DNA of 64,000 nucleotides, from positions 36,614-100,613 of the forward strand of contig DAISGD010000006.1 in NCBI GenBank assembly GCA_036823295.1. Direction: 5' to 3'. Origin of the DNA: UBA4742 sp002403895 (GTDB lineage Bacteria > Actinomycetota > Acidimicrobiia > Acidimicrobiales > Acidimicrobilacustridaceae). Positions within the stretch are counted from its first letter, which is position 1. The number at the start of each line of letters is the position of its first letter. Position numbers and translations under genes: made by a program. The notes under the pieces are model-generated. The model saw nothing but the letters and a program-made list of their open reading frames with translations. It did no database searches and was not told the origin of the DNA. Below, piece by piece: positions 53,757-62,943 of the stretch.

Positions 53757-55697
53757 CTATCCGAGGGTGAAGTCAGCGAGATCGGGTTCCCTCGTCCACG
53801 TCCAGTAGTCGACCAGCCGCCACGGCGACAGGATGTGGATGCGCCCGGAGGCGTTGCGGTACCAGCTGCTCTTGATGGACGGGTGCGACCACACCATCTG
53901 GTCCAGGGCTGCCTGCAGTCGCTCGTTGTAGGCGTCGTGGACGTTCTGGCGACATTCGATGGCCGTGCGATCGGCGGTGAGCACTGCGGCGAGGCAGCCC
54001 ATCACGTAGCGCATCTGGCACTCGGAATGGAAGATGAGGCTGCCGCCGTGGGCCAGGTTGGTTCCCGGCCCATAGAGGCAGAACAGGTTGGGGAATCCGG
54101 GCACGGTGATGCCGAGGTAGGCCGTTGGTTCGTCTCCCCACTGCTCGGACAGCACGGCGCCGTCGCGGCCGGTGATCTCCATGGGCCACAGGTAGCGGTT
54201 GGCATGGAAGCCGGTGGCGTAGACGATCACATCGACCGGATGCTCCGCTCCGCTGGCGCACACGACGCGGTCGGCGCGGATCTCGGCAATGGGGTCAGTC
54301 ACCAGGTCGACGTTGTCCCTCGTCAACGCTCCCAGCCAGCTGCCGTTGTCCTGCAGGGTCCGCTTGCCGAGGCACACGTAGTCGGGGATGACCTTGGCCA
54401 ACAGTTCGGGGTCGTCGCCGATCTGATCGGCCATGTACTGGGTGAATACCTCCCGGGCGGCATCGTTGATGGCGCTCACCGCTCGTTCGGGGTGGGGCCA
54501 GTCGGGGTCGAGGGTCATGGCCGCCAGGCCACCGTCGCAGGCCGGCCAGAACAACAAGAAGCGGTACCACCGCCCGTAATAGGGGAGGTGGCGCAGGGCC
54601 CAACTCACCCCGTCGCCCACCGCGTCGTGATAGTGGGGATTGGGGAACATCCACGGCGCCGATCGTTGGAACACGGTGAGGTGGTGGACGTCCCCGGCCA
54701 CAGTGGGCACGATCTGAAAGGCGCTGGCACCCGTGCCGATCACGGCCACCCGCTTGCCCGTGAGGTCGGCCCCGTCTCGCCACTCCGCGGAGTGCATGGC
54801 CAGCCCCTCGAACGTCTCCCGCCCGGGGATGTCGGGGAGCTTGGGGCGATTGAGCTGTCCCACCGCGCTGATGACCGCGGCCGCGTCGATGACCTGGAGG
54901 CGGCCGTCCGCGTTGCGCACCTCGACGGACCAGCGGTGGGCGGCCTCGTCCCAGCGGGCCGATACGACCTCCGTCTCGAAGCGGATGCGATCGGTGACGG
55001 CGTGGGCGGTCATGGTGGAGGCGAAGTAGGTCTGGAGCTCGGCGTGCTGGGAGAAGAACTCGGTCCAGTCGTTGTTGGATTCGAACGAGTAGCAGTAGAA
55101 GTGGTTACCGACATCGACCCGACAGCCTGGGTAGCGGTTTTCGAACCAGGTGCCGCCCGGACCGGCGTTCTTCTCGATGACCGTGAACGGGATTCCGGCC
55201 TCGTCCAGCTTGATGGCGGCCAGCAGTCCGGACATCCCGCAGCCGATGACCACGACGGGGAAGTCCTGCTTGGCGGCGTCCGCGATGATGTCGCCCCAGC
55301 CGAGGTCCCGGGCGTCGTGGCCGTCGAACTCCAGTTCCTCCAACATCATGGGCACGTACTCGTCGGGGATGTCCTGGGCGACGATGAAGCTCATCATCGC
55401 CTGGATGGTCTCGGCATCGGGCGGGGCAGGGAGCACGCTGCCGCCGTCGCGGTAGGCGCGGATCACGTCGAGTGCCTGGGCCCGGACTGCGGCCTGGTCC
55501 TCCGGGCTCATGAAACCCTGGACCTCGTTGAGGTAGATGCCCACCGGCCGCAACGGGCCGTCGAGCAGGCTGGCGTCGCCACTCATGTGGATCATGGACA
55601 ACAGCAGGGTGGGGATGCTCAGGTCCTCCAAGGCGGCGGCGATGGTCTCGTCGTCGTCGGTGATCCGCATTCCGGCGTACCTGCTGCGATCGGTCAC
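53757..55697 (-). CDS. Flavin-dependent Baeyer-Villiger-type monooxygenase
   Basis: 646 aa. FAD motif VVVIGCGMSGLLAAIKLDEA (about 148-167), BVMO fingerprint FEGLAMHSAEW (FxGxxxHxxxW), NADPH motif VAVIGTGASAFQIVPTVAGD and a C-terminal GTNLAHGGSL. The N-terminal 140 residues are an extra helical region found in the larger BVMOs. Oxidises ketones or similar with NADPH and O2. Substrate unknown. Neighbouring remnants suggest a once larger catabolic cluster. Confidence 0.9.
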   Translation of the reverse strand: MTDRSRYAGMRITDDDETIAAALEDLSIPTLLLSMIHMSGDASLLDGPLRPVGIYLNEVQGFMSPEDQAAVRAQALDVIRAYRDGGSVLPAPPDAETIQAMMSFIVAQDIPDEYVPMMLEELEFDGHDARDLGWGDIIADAAKQDFPVVVIGCGMSGLLAAIKLDEAGIPFTVIEKNAGPGGTWFENRYPGCRVDVGNHFYCYSFESNNDWTEFFSQHAELQTYFASTMTAHAVTDRIRFETEVVSARWDEAAHRWSVEVRNADGRLQVIDAAAVISAVGQLNRPKLPDIPGRETFEGLAMHSAEWRDGADLTGKRVAVIGTGASAFQIVPTVAGDVHHLTVFQRSAPWMFPNPHYHDAVGDGVSWALRHLPYYGRWYRFLLFWPACDGGLAAMTLDPDWPHPERAVSAINDAAREVFTQYMADQIGDDPELLAKVIPDYVCLGKRTLQDNGSWLGALTRDNVDLVTDPIAEIRADRVVCASGAEHPVDVIVYATGFHANRYLWPMEITGRDGAVLSEQWGDEPTAYLGITVPGFPNLFCLYGPGTNLAHGGSLIFHSECQMRYVMGCLAAVLTADRTAIECRQNVHDAYNERLQAALDQMVWSHPSIKSSWYRNASGRIHILSPWRLVDYWTWTREPDLADFTLG

Positions 55698-55723
55698 GGT
55701 GGTCGGTCCCTCTCCTTCGTCAA

Positions 55724-55860
55724 TCAGATGGCGGTCGGCCGGAGAAGGGCGTCGGATCCGCCGTCCACGAACAGCACCCCTGGGCCAGCGCAGGAAGGAG
55801 ACCGTCGAGTATGGCCATCGCCCCGACGATGTAGTTGGCCATGTCGATGATCCACCCCCC
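55724..55860 (-). pseudogene. Remnant of SDR C-terminus
   Basis: Minus-strand frames hold MANYIVGAMAILDG and, in a shifted frame, GVLFVDGGSDALLRPTAI. The latter is the typical end of short-chain dehydrogenases (VDGGxDALLRP). The two frames cannot be joined without a frameshift and there is no upstream SDR core. The gene is decayed. Confidence 0.6.
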
Positions 55861-55983
55861 GGAATCCGTGATCTGGAAACGCCCAGGATGGGTCACGGTC
55901 GATCGGCGGTGCCAGTCGGTGCCGCCGCGAGGGCTCACGGAAAATCGTGCGGGCGGGCGAATTCTGCAATGGGACACTGGGCC

Positions 55984-56137
55984 ATGGTCGACACCAAAGA
56001 CTGGACGTGGGTACTGCAACGCCCGTGCCCGGAATGTGGCTTCGATGCCAGCGCTCTCGATCGGGTCGACATCGCCGCTGCCACCCGGTCGGTGGCGGAG
56101 CGCTTCGCCGAGCTCCTCGCCGCCGGGGACGGGGTGC
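55984..56137 (+). pseudogene. Remnant of DinB-family N-terminus
   Basis: ATG 55984 opens DTKDWTWVLQRPCPECGFDA, a start shared by actinobacterial DinB-like proteins, up to about AELLAAGDGVR. Similarity then stops and the frame runs into unrelated sequence. The rest of the four-helix domain is missing. Confidence 0.65.
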
Positions 56138-56245
56138 GTGTTCTCCGAGCCCATGAGCGCGAGCGAGTTCATCGACCAGCTCGGCTGATCCCGGCCCGGC
56201 CGGGGCGAGCGCCCACGCGGTCGGGGCAGAGGTCACACTGGGGCC

Positions 56246-58726
56246 ATGGGACGACCGGGGGGTTCGACGCTGACCGGGCATACAGAGTCCCCGGAGACGC
56301 CCTCGATCCTGGCGGCCCGGGGACTGTCGTGCCGGTTCGGTGATCTCACCGTGCTCCGCGACCTCGACTTCGACCTGGGGTCGGGTGAGCTCGTGGCGCT
56401 CGTCGGTGAGAACGGGGCCGGCAAGTCGACCCTCATCCGCTGCCTCGTCGGCGCGCTGGTGCCCCAGGCCGGCGAGGTCAGCTTCGAGGGCCAACCCCTC
56501 GAGGATGTGGCCGACGGTGGGCAGGTCCCCGGTATGGCGGTGGTCTGGCAGAACCTTGCCCTGTGCGACAACCTCGACGCGGTCGCCAATCTGTTCCTCG
56601 GCCAGGAGTGGGGTACCCCCCTACTCTCTGATGCCGGCATGTATGCCGAAGCCCGGCGGCTGCTGTCGGACCTGGCCATCGACGTCCCCCACCTGAGCCG
56701 CCGGGTGGGCCTGCTCTCTGGCGGGCAGCGCCAGATGATTGCCATCGCCCGGGCGTTCGTGACCCGACCCCGGGTCCTGCTGTTGGACGAGCCGACCGCG
56801 GCGCTGGGCGTGACCGAGACGCGACACGTGAACGACCTGCTCCGTCGCCTTCGCCGATCTGGCATCGCCATCCTCCTGGTCTCGCACCGGATGGACCAGG
56901 TCTTCGAGCTCGCCGACCGCATCGTGGTGATGCGCCGAGGACGGCTGGTGGCTGATGTGTCCCCGCTCGAGGTCCATCCCGACGACGTGGTCGACCTCAT
57001 GGCCGGCATCGAAACCGACTCGACCGCCCGCAAGCAGCTGCACCGCCTGCACAGTCTCGTCGACCAGCTGTCCGAGGTGGAACCCTCGGCCTCATTGCCG
57101 CTGATCGTGTCGGCCATTGCCAATGCCCTGGGCCAACCGCAAGTGTGCGTCCACCTGCTCGAGCCAGTCGACGAGCAAGGCTCGATCGGCCTGGTGCGAC
57201 GGGCGGCGGTGAGTCTCCCCGCCCCGATCATGGCCGTGACCGAACAACTCCCGCTCGGCCCAGCGGGCGGTCCCGTGGGCGAGGCGGCCGCGCTGGGGAG
57301 GTACGTCATCGTGGATGATCTGCGGGTCCAGCCGGCCACTCCCGGGCTGGCCGACGCGGCGGTGGAGGCGGGGGTGGTGTCGGCCTGGGCGGTACCGGTG
57401 CTCGGTGCCGAGGGAGTGCTGGGCGTCGTGTCGGGTTGGTCCCCGGCCCAGGGCCGGCTCCAGAGCGAGCAACTCGAGCTGGTCTCGCTCTACGCCGGCC
57501 ATGCGGCCGCCGCAATCGAGCGGGAGAGGCTGCTGGCCGAGGTGCGCCGTCGCAATCACATCTTGGAGACGCTCCGCGGTGTCCTCGAAACGCTGGCCGG
57601 ACCTGAGCAGCTCCGTGGCGGACTGCAGATCGCGCTCTTGGCGCTCGGCCGAGGTCTGGGCGCCCATGCGGTGGCGCTGTTCGTCCACCTCGACGGCGCG
57701 ATCGAGTGTCGAGCTGAGGTAGGCCTGGGTGCGTCGCGTGATGGCGCCGAGCTCGCCGCCGTGACCCTGTCAGCCGCGGCCCAGGCGGTGTTGTCGGGGC
57801 CGGCCCGACTCGATCGGGCCCGCCCGGTCGGTGCTGATGTCGTGGCGGCGCCCTTCGCGGTTCCTGAGGGCCGGGCGGTACTGGCCGCATGGTGGTCTGA
57901 TGCCACCGCGATCAGTGGCGACTCCCTCGACCTGCTGGACGACGCCGCCCGCTCCGTGCGCCTGGCCATCGAGCGCGAGGCGCTCGAACTGGTCAACCAG
58001 GAAGCCCAGGCGCTGAGACGCTCGCAGGCTCACCAGCGGGCGTTCCTCTCGCGGATCAGCCATGAACTGCGAACCCCACTGACCGCGATTCGGGGCTACG
58101 CGTCGAGCCTGAACCAACCCGACGTGACGTGGGACGAGCCGGCGCAGCATCGCTTCCTCGATCTCATCGCCACCGAGTCGGCCCGGATGGGACGGCTGGT
58201 GGGTGATCTGCTCGACTCCTCGGCCCTCGACGGCGGGGTGCTACGCCTCCACGGCGACTGGTGTGACCTCGCGCTCGTGATCGAGGCCGCGGCGGCCTGC
58301 GTGCCGGGGGGTGGGGAGAACGTGGTGATCGCGGTCGATCCCGCGGTTGGCCCGATCTGGGGTGACCATGATCGACTCGAGCAGGTCTTCGTGAATCTGC
58401 TCGAGAACGCGGCACGGCATGGCGAAGGCCGGACGGGCACCCGGGTCGAGGCGCAGCTGTCGACGTCCACCGCGATGGTCGAGGTCCGGGTGAGCGACAA
58501 CGGGCCCGGCATCCCGGCCGAGCTGGCCGAGGCGGTGTTCCAGGCCCAGGTCCGCGGCACGACCACCGCGTCTGGTGATGGTCTCGGCTTGGCTATTTCG
58601 CGAGGGATCGTGCATGCCCATTGCGGGACGCTGGCGCTCGAGCCGTCGGCGACGGGAACAACCATGTTGATCTCCCTGCCGATCGAGCCGGATGAGACCC
58701 TCGAATCGAGGGTCGACGGTGGGTGA
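56246..58726 (+). CDS. ABC ATPase-GAF-histidine kinase fusion
   Basis: 826 aa, no membrane segment. ABC ATPase of sugar-importer type (about 20-255): Walker A GENGAGKS (54-61), Q-loop WQNLALCDNLD, signature LSGGQ (157-161), Walker B VLLLDEP (177-183), His214. Two GAF-like regions (about 280-430, 440-585). HisKA with SRISHELRTPL (His606) and HATPase with NLLENAARHG and DNGPGIP. The Q-loop region matches the transporter ATPase at 60798 (LALCDNLDxVANLxLG). The gene ends in the start of the response regulator. A soluble sensor that may read transporter state. Confidence 0.88.
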   Translation: MGRPGGSTLTGHTESPETPSILAARGLSCRFGDLTVLRDLDFDLGSGELVALVGENGAGKSTLIRCLVGALVPQAGEVSFEGQPLEDVADGGQVPGMAVVWQNLALCDNLDAVANLFLGQEWGTPLLSDAGMYAEARRLLSDLAIDVPHLSRRVGLLSGGQRQMIAIARAFVTRPRVLLLDEPTAALGVTETRHVNDLLRRLRRSGIAILLVSHRMDQVFELADRIVVMRRGRLVADVSPLEVHPDDVVDLMAGIETDSTARKQLHRLHSLVDQLSEVEPSASLPLIVSAIANALGQPQVCVHLLEPVDEQGSIGLVRRAAVSLPAPIMAVTEQLPLGPAGGPVGEAAALGRYVIVDDLRVQPATPGLADAAVEAGVVSAWAVPVLGAEGVLGVVSGWSPAQGRLQSEQLELVSLYAGHAAAAIERERLLAEVRRRNHILETLRGVLETLAGPEQLRGGLQIALLALGRGLGAHAVALFVHLDGAIECRAEVGLGASRDGAELAAVTLSAAAQAVLSGPARLDRARPVGADVVAAPFAVPEGRAVLAAWWSDATAISGDSLDLLDDAARSVRLAIEREALELVNQEAQALRRSQAHQRAFLSRISHELRTPLTAIRGYASSLNQPDVTWDEPAQHRFLDLIATESARMGRLVGDLLDSSALDGGVLRLHGDWCDLALVIEAAAACVPGGGENVVIAVDPAVGPIWGDHDRLEQVFVNLLENAARHGEGRTGTRVEAQLSTSTAMVEVRVSDNGPGIPAELAEAVFQAQVRGTTTASGDGLGLAISRGIVHAHCGTLALEPSATGTTMLISLPIEPDETLESRVDGG

Positions 58727-59435
58727 CGCCACCTGTGTGTTGGTGGTCGAGGACGACCGCAACATCGTTGATCTCATCCGCTCGAATCTCACGGTCCGGG
58801 GTTACTCGGTCGTGGTGTCGCTCGACGGATCCGACGCGTTGCGCCTGGTTGAGGAGGAACGGCCCGATATCGCTCTGCTCGATCTCATGTTGCCGGCCAC
58901 CGATGGCTTCGAGTTGTGTCGCGCCATCCGGGAGCGCCACTCGATCGGAGTGATCGTGGTGTCGGCCCGCGGCGGTGAGAGCGACAAGGTCCGGGCGCTG
59001 AATCTGGGCGCTGACGACTACATGACGAAGCCGTTCGGAATCGACGAGTTGCTGGCTCGGATCACCGCCACCCTTCGACGTACCCGTCCGCTCACCGAAC
59101 CGAGTGAGCCGGAGCCGCGTCTGGTGTTCGGTCATCTGGAGATCGATCTCGACGCGCGAGCCGTCACCCGCGGTGGGGAGCAGATCCGCTTGACGCCGAC
59201 GGAATTCGCCCTGCTCCGCGAGTTCGCGCTGAACCCCGGGAAGCTCCTGAGCCACGCCACGCTGCTGCGGCGGGTGTGGGGGCCGGGCTACGCCACCGAG
59301 ACCGAGTACACCCGGGTGTACGTCCGGCGGCTCCGGGCCAAGCTGGAGCAGGCTGGCAGTGCGACCCTGATCGTCACCGAGCCCCGGGCCGGCTACCGGT
59401 TCGTCGGGGTCACCGATGACGACGGAACCGACTGA
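58719..59435 (+). CDS. OmpR-family response regulator
   Basis: 238 aa. Receiver with VLVVEDDRNIVDL, phospho-Asp55 in IALLDLMLP, and KPFG Lys about 104. Winged-helix DNA-binding domain with LTPTEFALLREFALNPGKLL and YVRRLRAKLE. Partner of the upstream kinase: GTG 58719 overlaps the kinase stop; an ATG at 58692 is possible. Likely target: the direct repeats in front of the binding-protein gene. Confidence 0.93.
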   Translation: MGDATCVLVVEDDRNIVDLIRSNLTVRGYSVVVSLDGSDALRLVEEERPDIALLDLMLPATDGFELCRAIRERHSIGVIVVSARGGESDKVRALNLGADDYMTKPFGIDELLARITATLRRTRPLTEPSEPEPRLVFGHLEIDLDARAVTRGGEQIRLTPTEFALLREFALNPGKLLSHATLLRRVWGPGYATETEYTRVYVRRLRAKLEQAGSATLIVTEPRAGYRFVGVTDDDGTD

Positions 59436-59453
59436 CCGGCTCATCAAGGGTCC

Positions 59454-59502
59454 GTTCACAAGTCGTTCACGCTGTTACCGCAGTATTCACTCTTTGTTCA
59501 CA
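59454..59502 (+). promoter_or_regulatory. Two pairs of 11-bp-spaced (G/A)TTCAC repeats
   Basis: GTTCACA (59454), GTTCAC (59465), ATTCAC (59485) and GTTCACA (59496) form two tandem pairs, each pair 11 bp apart. The unit and spacing match the PHO-box type sites bound by OmpR-family regulators. They lie 84-132 bp before the binding-protein ATG, between it and the regulator gene. Confidence 0.7.
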
Positions 59503-59585
59503 AAATCTGACTCAGGATGCCGGTAAGCGGCAGTTCGCCGCCCGAGTTGAGCTGGCCGGTTCTCGGCCTCGATCTGGGGGACAAC

Positions 59586-60707
59586 ATGTTCGGAAATCAT
59601 CGGCGTGGGCTCGTGAGCCTGGGGGCGATTGCCTGTGTCCTGATCCTGATCGGGGCAGCGTGCGGGAGTAAGTCCAGCACCAGCTCGGGATCGGCCGGCA
59701 CGAGCGCCTCGAGCGAGGGGGGCAAGATCGCGCTGCTGTTGCCCGAGACCAAGACGGCCCGCTACGAGACGCAGGACAAGCCGCTGTTCACCGCCAAGGT
59801 CGCCGAGCTGTGCAGCTCCTGCGAAGTGCTCTACAGCAACGCCGACCAGGACGCCGCCAAGCAGCAGTCACAGGCTGAGGCCGCGCTCACCAACGGCGCC
59901 AAGGTCTTGGTGCTCGACCCGGTCGACTCGGCGTCGGCCGCGGCCATCGTAACCAAGGCCAACCAGCAGAAGGTCCCGGTCATCAGCTACGACCGCCTGA
60001 TCAACAACGCTGAGATCGACTACTACATCTCGTTCGACAACGAGCAGGTCGGCAAGCTGCAGGGCCAGGCGCTCGTCGACAAGCTCAAGTCCGATGGCAA
60101 GAGCGACGGCACCATCGTCATGATCAACGGTTCGCCGACTGACAACAACGCCACCCTGTTCAAGAAGGGGGCCCACAGCGTCATCGACTCCAGCGGTCTC
60201 AAGGTCGGCGCGGAGTACGACACCCCCGACTGGAGCCCCGACAAGGCGCAGGCCGAGATGGACCAGGCCACTACCAGCCTCGGCAAGGACGGGTTCGTCG
60301 GTGTGTACGCCGCCAATGACGGCACCGGTGGCGGGGCCATCGCCGCCATGAAGGGGGCCGGCATCAGCCCGATCCCGCCGACGACGGGCCAGGACGCCGA
60401 GCTTGCCGCTATCCAGCGTGTCCTGATCGGTGAGCAGTACATGACGGTCTACAAGGCCGTGAAGCCGGAAGCCGAAGGGGCAGCCACGCTGGCCGTCGCG
60501 CTCGTCCAGGGCCAGACCCCCGACGCGAGCCTGGTCGCGACGAGCGTCAACAACAAGACCAAGGACGTGCCCTCGGTGATCCTCACCCCGGTCGCGGTCA
60601 CGAAGGACAACGTCAAGTCCACGGTGGTCGCCGACGGGTTCTGGACCGCAGCGCAGATCTGCACCGACGCCTACAAGAGCGCCTGCACCGCAGCCGGCAT
60701 CAGCTGA
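59586..60707 (+). CDS. Sugar ABC transporter substrate-binding lipoprotein
   Basis: 373 aa. Lipoprotein signal ending LIGAAC (Cys26), a Ser/Gly-rich linker, then a periplasmic-binding fold of the XylF/RbsB class: IALLLPETKTARYETQDKPL, VLVLDPVDSASAAAIVTKAN, VPVISYDRLI and TTGQDAELAAIQRVLIGEQY. Start ATG 59586 with GGGGGA upstream. Most similar in pattern to D-xylose-binding proteins. First gene of the transporter operon. Confidence 0.92.
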   Translation: MFGNHRRGLVSLGAIACVLILIGAACGSKSSTSSGSAGTSASSEGGKIALLLPETKTARYETQDKPLFTAKVAELCSSCEVLYSNADQDAAKQQSQAEAALTNGAKVLVLDPVDSASAAAIVTKANQQKVPVISYDRLINNAEIDYYISFDNEQVGKLQGQALVDKLKSDGKSDGTIVMINGSPTDNNATLFKKGAHSVIDSSGLKVGAEYDTPDWSPDKAQAEMDQATTSLGKDGFVGVYAANDGTGGGAIAAMKGAGISPIPPTTGQDAELAAIQRVLIGEQYMTVYKAVKPEAEGAATLAVALVQGQTPDASLVATSVNNKTKDVPSVILTPVAVTKDNVKSTVVADGFWTAAQICTDAYKSACTAAGIS

Positions 60708-60746
60708 TCGGACGTCCAGTCCGGACGACGGCACTACCGTGCTCGG

Positions 60747-60777
60747 TCGGGGCAGGGTCTCATCGATCCTGCCCCGA
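60747..60777 (+). promoter_or_regulatory. Strong intercistronic hairpin between binding protein and ATPase
   Basis: A 10-bp perfect stem (TCGGGGCAGG / CCTGCCCCGA) with an 11-nt loop. No T-run, so it is probably an mRNA stabiliser or attenuator that keeps binding-protein message in excess. Confidence 0.65.
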
Positions 60778-60797
60778 ACCGCAGGGGGGAACAACGC

Positions 60798-61655
60798 ATG
60801 ACAACGGAGCCGATGCTTCGCCTGCAGGGGGTCAGCAAGCGGTTTGGTGCCGTCCAAGCTCTGACCGAGGTCGATTTCGACATTGCTCCCGGTGAGGTGG
60901 TCGCTCTTGTCGGCGACAACGGCGCCGGCAAGTCGACCCTCATCAAAGTGATGTCGGGGATTTTCCGAGCCGACTCCGGCTCGTTCTGGTTCGACGGTGT
61001 CGAACGCCACCTCCAGTCTCCGGCGGCGGCCACTGCGCTTGGGATCTCGACCGTGTACCAGGATCTTGCGTTGTGCGACAACCTCGACGTCGTCGCCAAC
61101 CTGTACCTGGGCCGCGAATCGCTCACCGTGACGCGACTGATCGACGAGCCCAACCTGGAGCGGGATGCCACGATGCTGCTGCGGCGACTGGCGGTGTCGA
61201 TCCCCAGTGTCCGCATCGCGGTTGCGTCACTGTCGGGGGGGCAGCGCCAATCCGTGGCGGTGGCTCGCGCCACCATCGGCGAGCCCAAACTGGTGATCCT
61301 CGATGAACCGACCGCGGCCCTGGGCGTGCCCCAGACCCGGCAGGTGCTCAACCTCATTCGCCGGCTTCGGGAACAGGGCCTGGCCGTGATCGTGATCAGC
61401 CACAACCTCATCGACGTGTTCGCCGTGGCCAATCGGATCGCCGTGCTGCGGCTGGGTCGCATGGTGGCGAGCTACGACGCGGCCGAGTCGACCGGTGAAC
61501 AGGTCGTGGCGGCGATGACCGGCGCGTTCGACACCGGAGAGGTCGAGAAGGTCATGTCCGACCCCGGTGCCGTCGAACTGGATCTGTCGACTGACGTCCT
61601 TCCGGCGAACGGAGCGGATCACCGACCCGGGCCGACCGGTGGGAGCGCACCATGA
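60798..61655 (+). CDS. Sugar ABC transporter ATP-binding protein (single domain)
   Basis: 285 aa with one ABC domain: Walker A GDNGAGKS (about 39-46), Q-loop YQDLALCDNLD, SLSGGQRQ, Walker B LVILDEP, SHN. Single-domain ATPases of this kind form homodimers under XylH/FrcC-type permeases. Closely related to the ATPase half of the kinase at 56246. GGGGGGAA precedes the ATG. A short acidic tail of about 45 residues follows the domain. Confidence 0.93.
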   Translation: MTTEPMLRLQGVSKRFGAVQALTEVDFDIAPGEVVALVGDNGAGKSTLIKVMSGIFRADSGSFWFDGVERHLQSPAAATALGISTVYQDLALCDNLDVVANLYLGRESLTVTRLIDEPNLERDATMLLRRLAVSIPSVRIAVASLSGGQRQSVAVARATIGEPKLVILDEPTAALGVPQTRQVLNLIRRLREQGLAVIVISHNLIDVFAVANRIAVLRLGRMVASYDAAESTGEQVVAAMTGAFDTGEVEKVMSDPGAVELDLSTDVLPANGADHRPGPTGGSAP

Positions 61656-61705
61656 GCGGAACCGATCCAACGACAGACACCACGTCCGCTCGGGAGGCAT
61701 CCTGA
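61652..61705 (+). CDS. Possible 17-residue coupling ORF
   Basis: ATG overlaps the ATPase stop (ATGA) and its TGA overlaps the permease ATG (TGATG). The encoded peptide MSGTDPTTDTTSAREAS has no features. It could relay ribosomes to the permease gene; a chance frame is equally possible. Confidence 0.3.
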   Translation: MSGTDPTTDTTSAREAS

Positions 61706-62943
61706 TGGCCAATCTGACCGACGCGGAGGCGATGGCACCGGATAGCCGATTGATTGTCGAGCAACCCGGCGTCGCCGGTGCGGCCCGGGCGTTCCGCCGT
61801 CGTCTGGGTCAGGGTGAGCTCGGCAACCTCCCGGTGCTGCTCGGCATCTTTGTGATCTGGACGGTCTTCCAATTCCTGAACAGCCGATTCCTCTCGCCGG
61901 TGAACCTGACCAACCTCGTGCTCCAGATCGCCGCGATGGGCACCATCTCCGTGGGCATCGTGCTGGTCTTGCTGCTGGGCGAGATCGACCTGTCGGTCGG
62001 CGCGGTCAGCGGGTTGACGGCGGCGATCATGGCCGTGCTGAACGTGAAGCATGGCTGGTCGGCACCGGCGGCGATCGGCGCCGCCATCGTGGCCGGCGTC
62101 GCCATCGGCCTCTTCCAGGGATGGTGGATCACCAAGCTCCGGGTCCCCTCGTTCGTGGTGACCCTGGCCGGTCTTCTGGCGTGGCAGGGCGCCCTGCTCT
62201 ACGTGCTCGGCAACACCGGCACGGTCAACATCACCGACAAAGGCATCACGGGGCTGACCAGCACCTTCTTCGGCCCGGCCACCAGTTGGGTGGTCGCCAT
62301 CGGGGTGGTGGTCGTCTATGTGGCGTCGGTGCTGTTCAACCGGAGGCGCCGCAGCACCGTCGGGGTGCCCCTGGTGCCGGTGCGAGTCGTGGTGGTTCGG
62401 ATTGTCGCCATCGCCTTCGTGGTCTTCGGGGCGACGATCATGTTCAACCGCGACCGCGGCCTCCCGCTGGCCGCCGTCTTGCTCGTCGGCTTCGTCGTGG
62501 TCTTCGACATCATCACCCGACGCACCCGGTATGGCCGGCACCTCTTCGCCGTCGGCGGCAACGCCGAGGCCGCCCGCCGGGCCGGCATCTCGGTCGACTG
62601 GGTACGCCTCAGCGTGTTCGCCCTGTGCTCCGGTATGGCCGCCGTCGGCGGCGTGCTCGCCGCCTCACGCCTGTTGGCCGTCAATCAATCGTCCGGTGGC
62701 AGTGACCTGCTCCTCGATGCCATCGCCGCCGCCGTCATCGGTGGCACCAGCTTGTTCGGCGGCCGCGGCTCGGCCTGGTCGGCCCTGTTGGGCGCCCTCG
62801 TGATCGGTTCGATCGCCAACGGCATGGATCTGCTCAACGTGCAGTCGTCGGTGAAGTTCATGGTGACCGGAGCGGTGCTGCTGATCGCGGTCACCATCGA
62901 TGCCGTGTCGCGTCGCGGTCGAGAGACTGCCGGGCGGTACTGA
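61705..62943 (+). CDS. Sugar ABC transporter permease
   Basis: 412 aa, about ten to eleven membrane segments. BPD_transp_2 family features: SVGIVLVLLLGEIDLSVGAV, VPSFVVTLAGLLAWQG, GRHLFAVGGNAEAARRAGIS and GGTSLFGGRGSAWSALLGAL. XylH-like in length and pattern. ATG 61705 with CGGGAGG upstream. Confidence 0.94.
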   Translation: MANLTDAEAMAPDSRLIVEQPGVAGAARAFRRRLGQGELGNLPVLLGIFVIWTVFQFLNSRFLSPVNLTNLVLQIAAMGTISVGIVLVLLLGEIDLSVGAVSGLTAAIMAVLNVKHGWSAPAAIGAAIVAGVAIGLFQGWWITKLRVPSFVVTLAGLLAWQGALLYVLGNTGTVNITDKGITGLTSTFFGPATSWVVAIGVVVVYVASVLFNRRRRSTVGVPLVPVRVVVVRIVAIAFVVFGATIMFNRDRGLPLAAVLLVGFVVVFDIITRRTRYGRHLFAVGGNAEAARRAGISVDWVRLSVFALCSGMAAVGGVLAASRLLAVNQSSGGSDLLLDAIAAAVIGGTSLFGGRGSAWSALLGALVIGSIANGMDLLNVQSSVKFMVTGAVLLIAVTIDAVSRRGRETAGRY

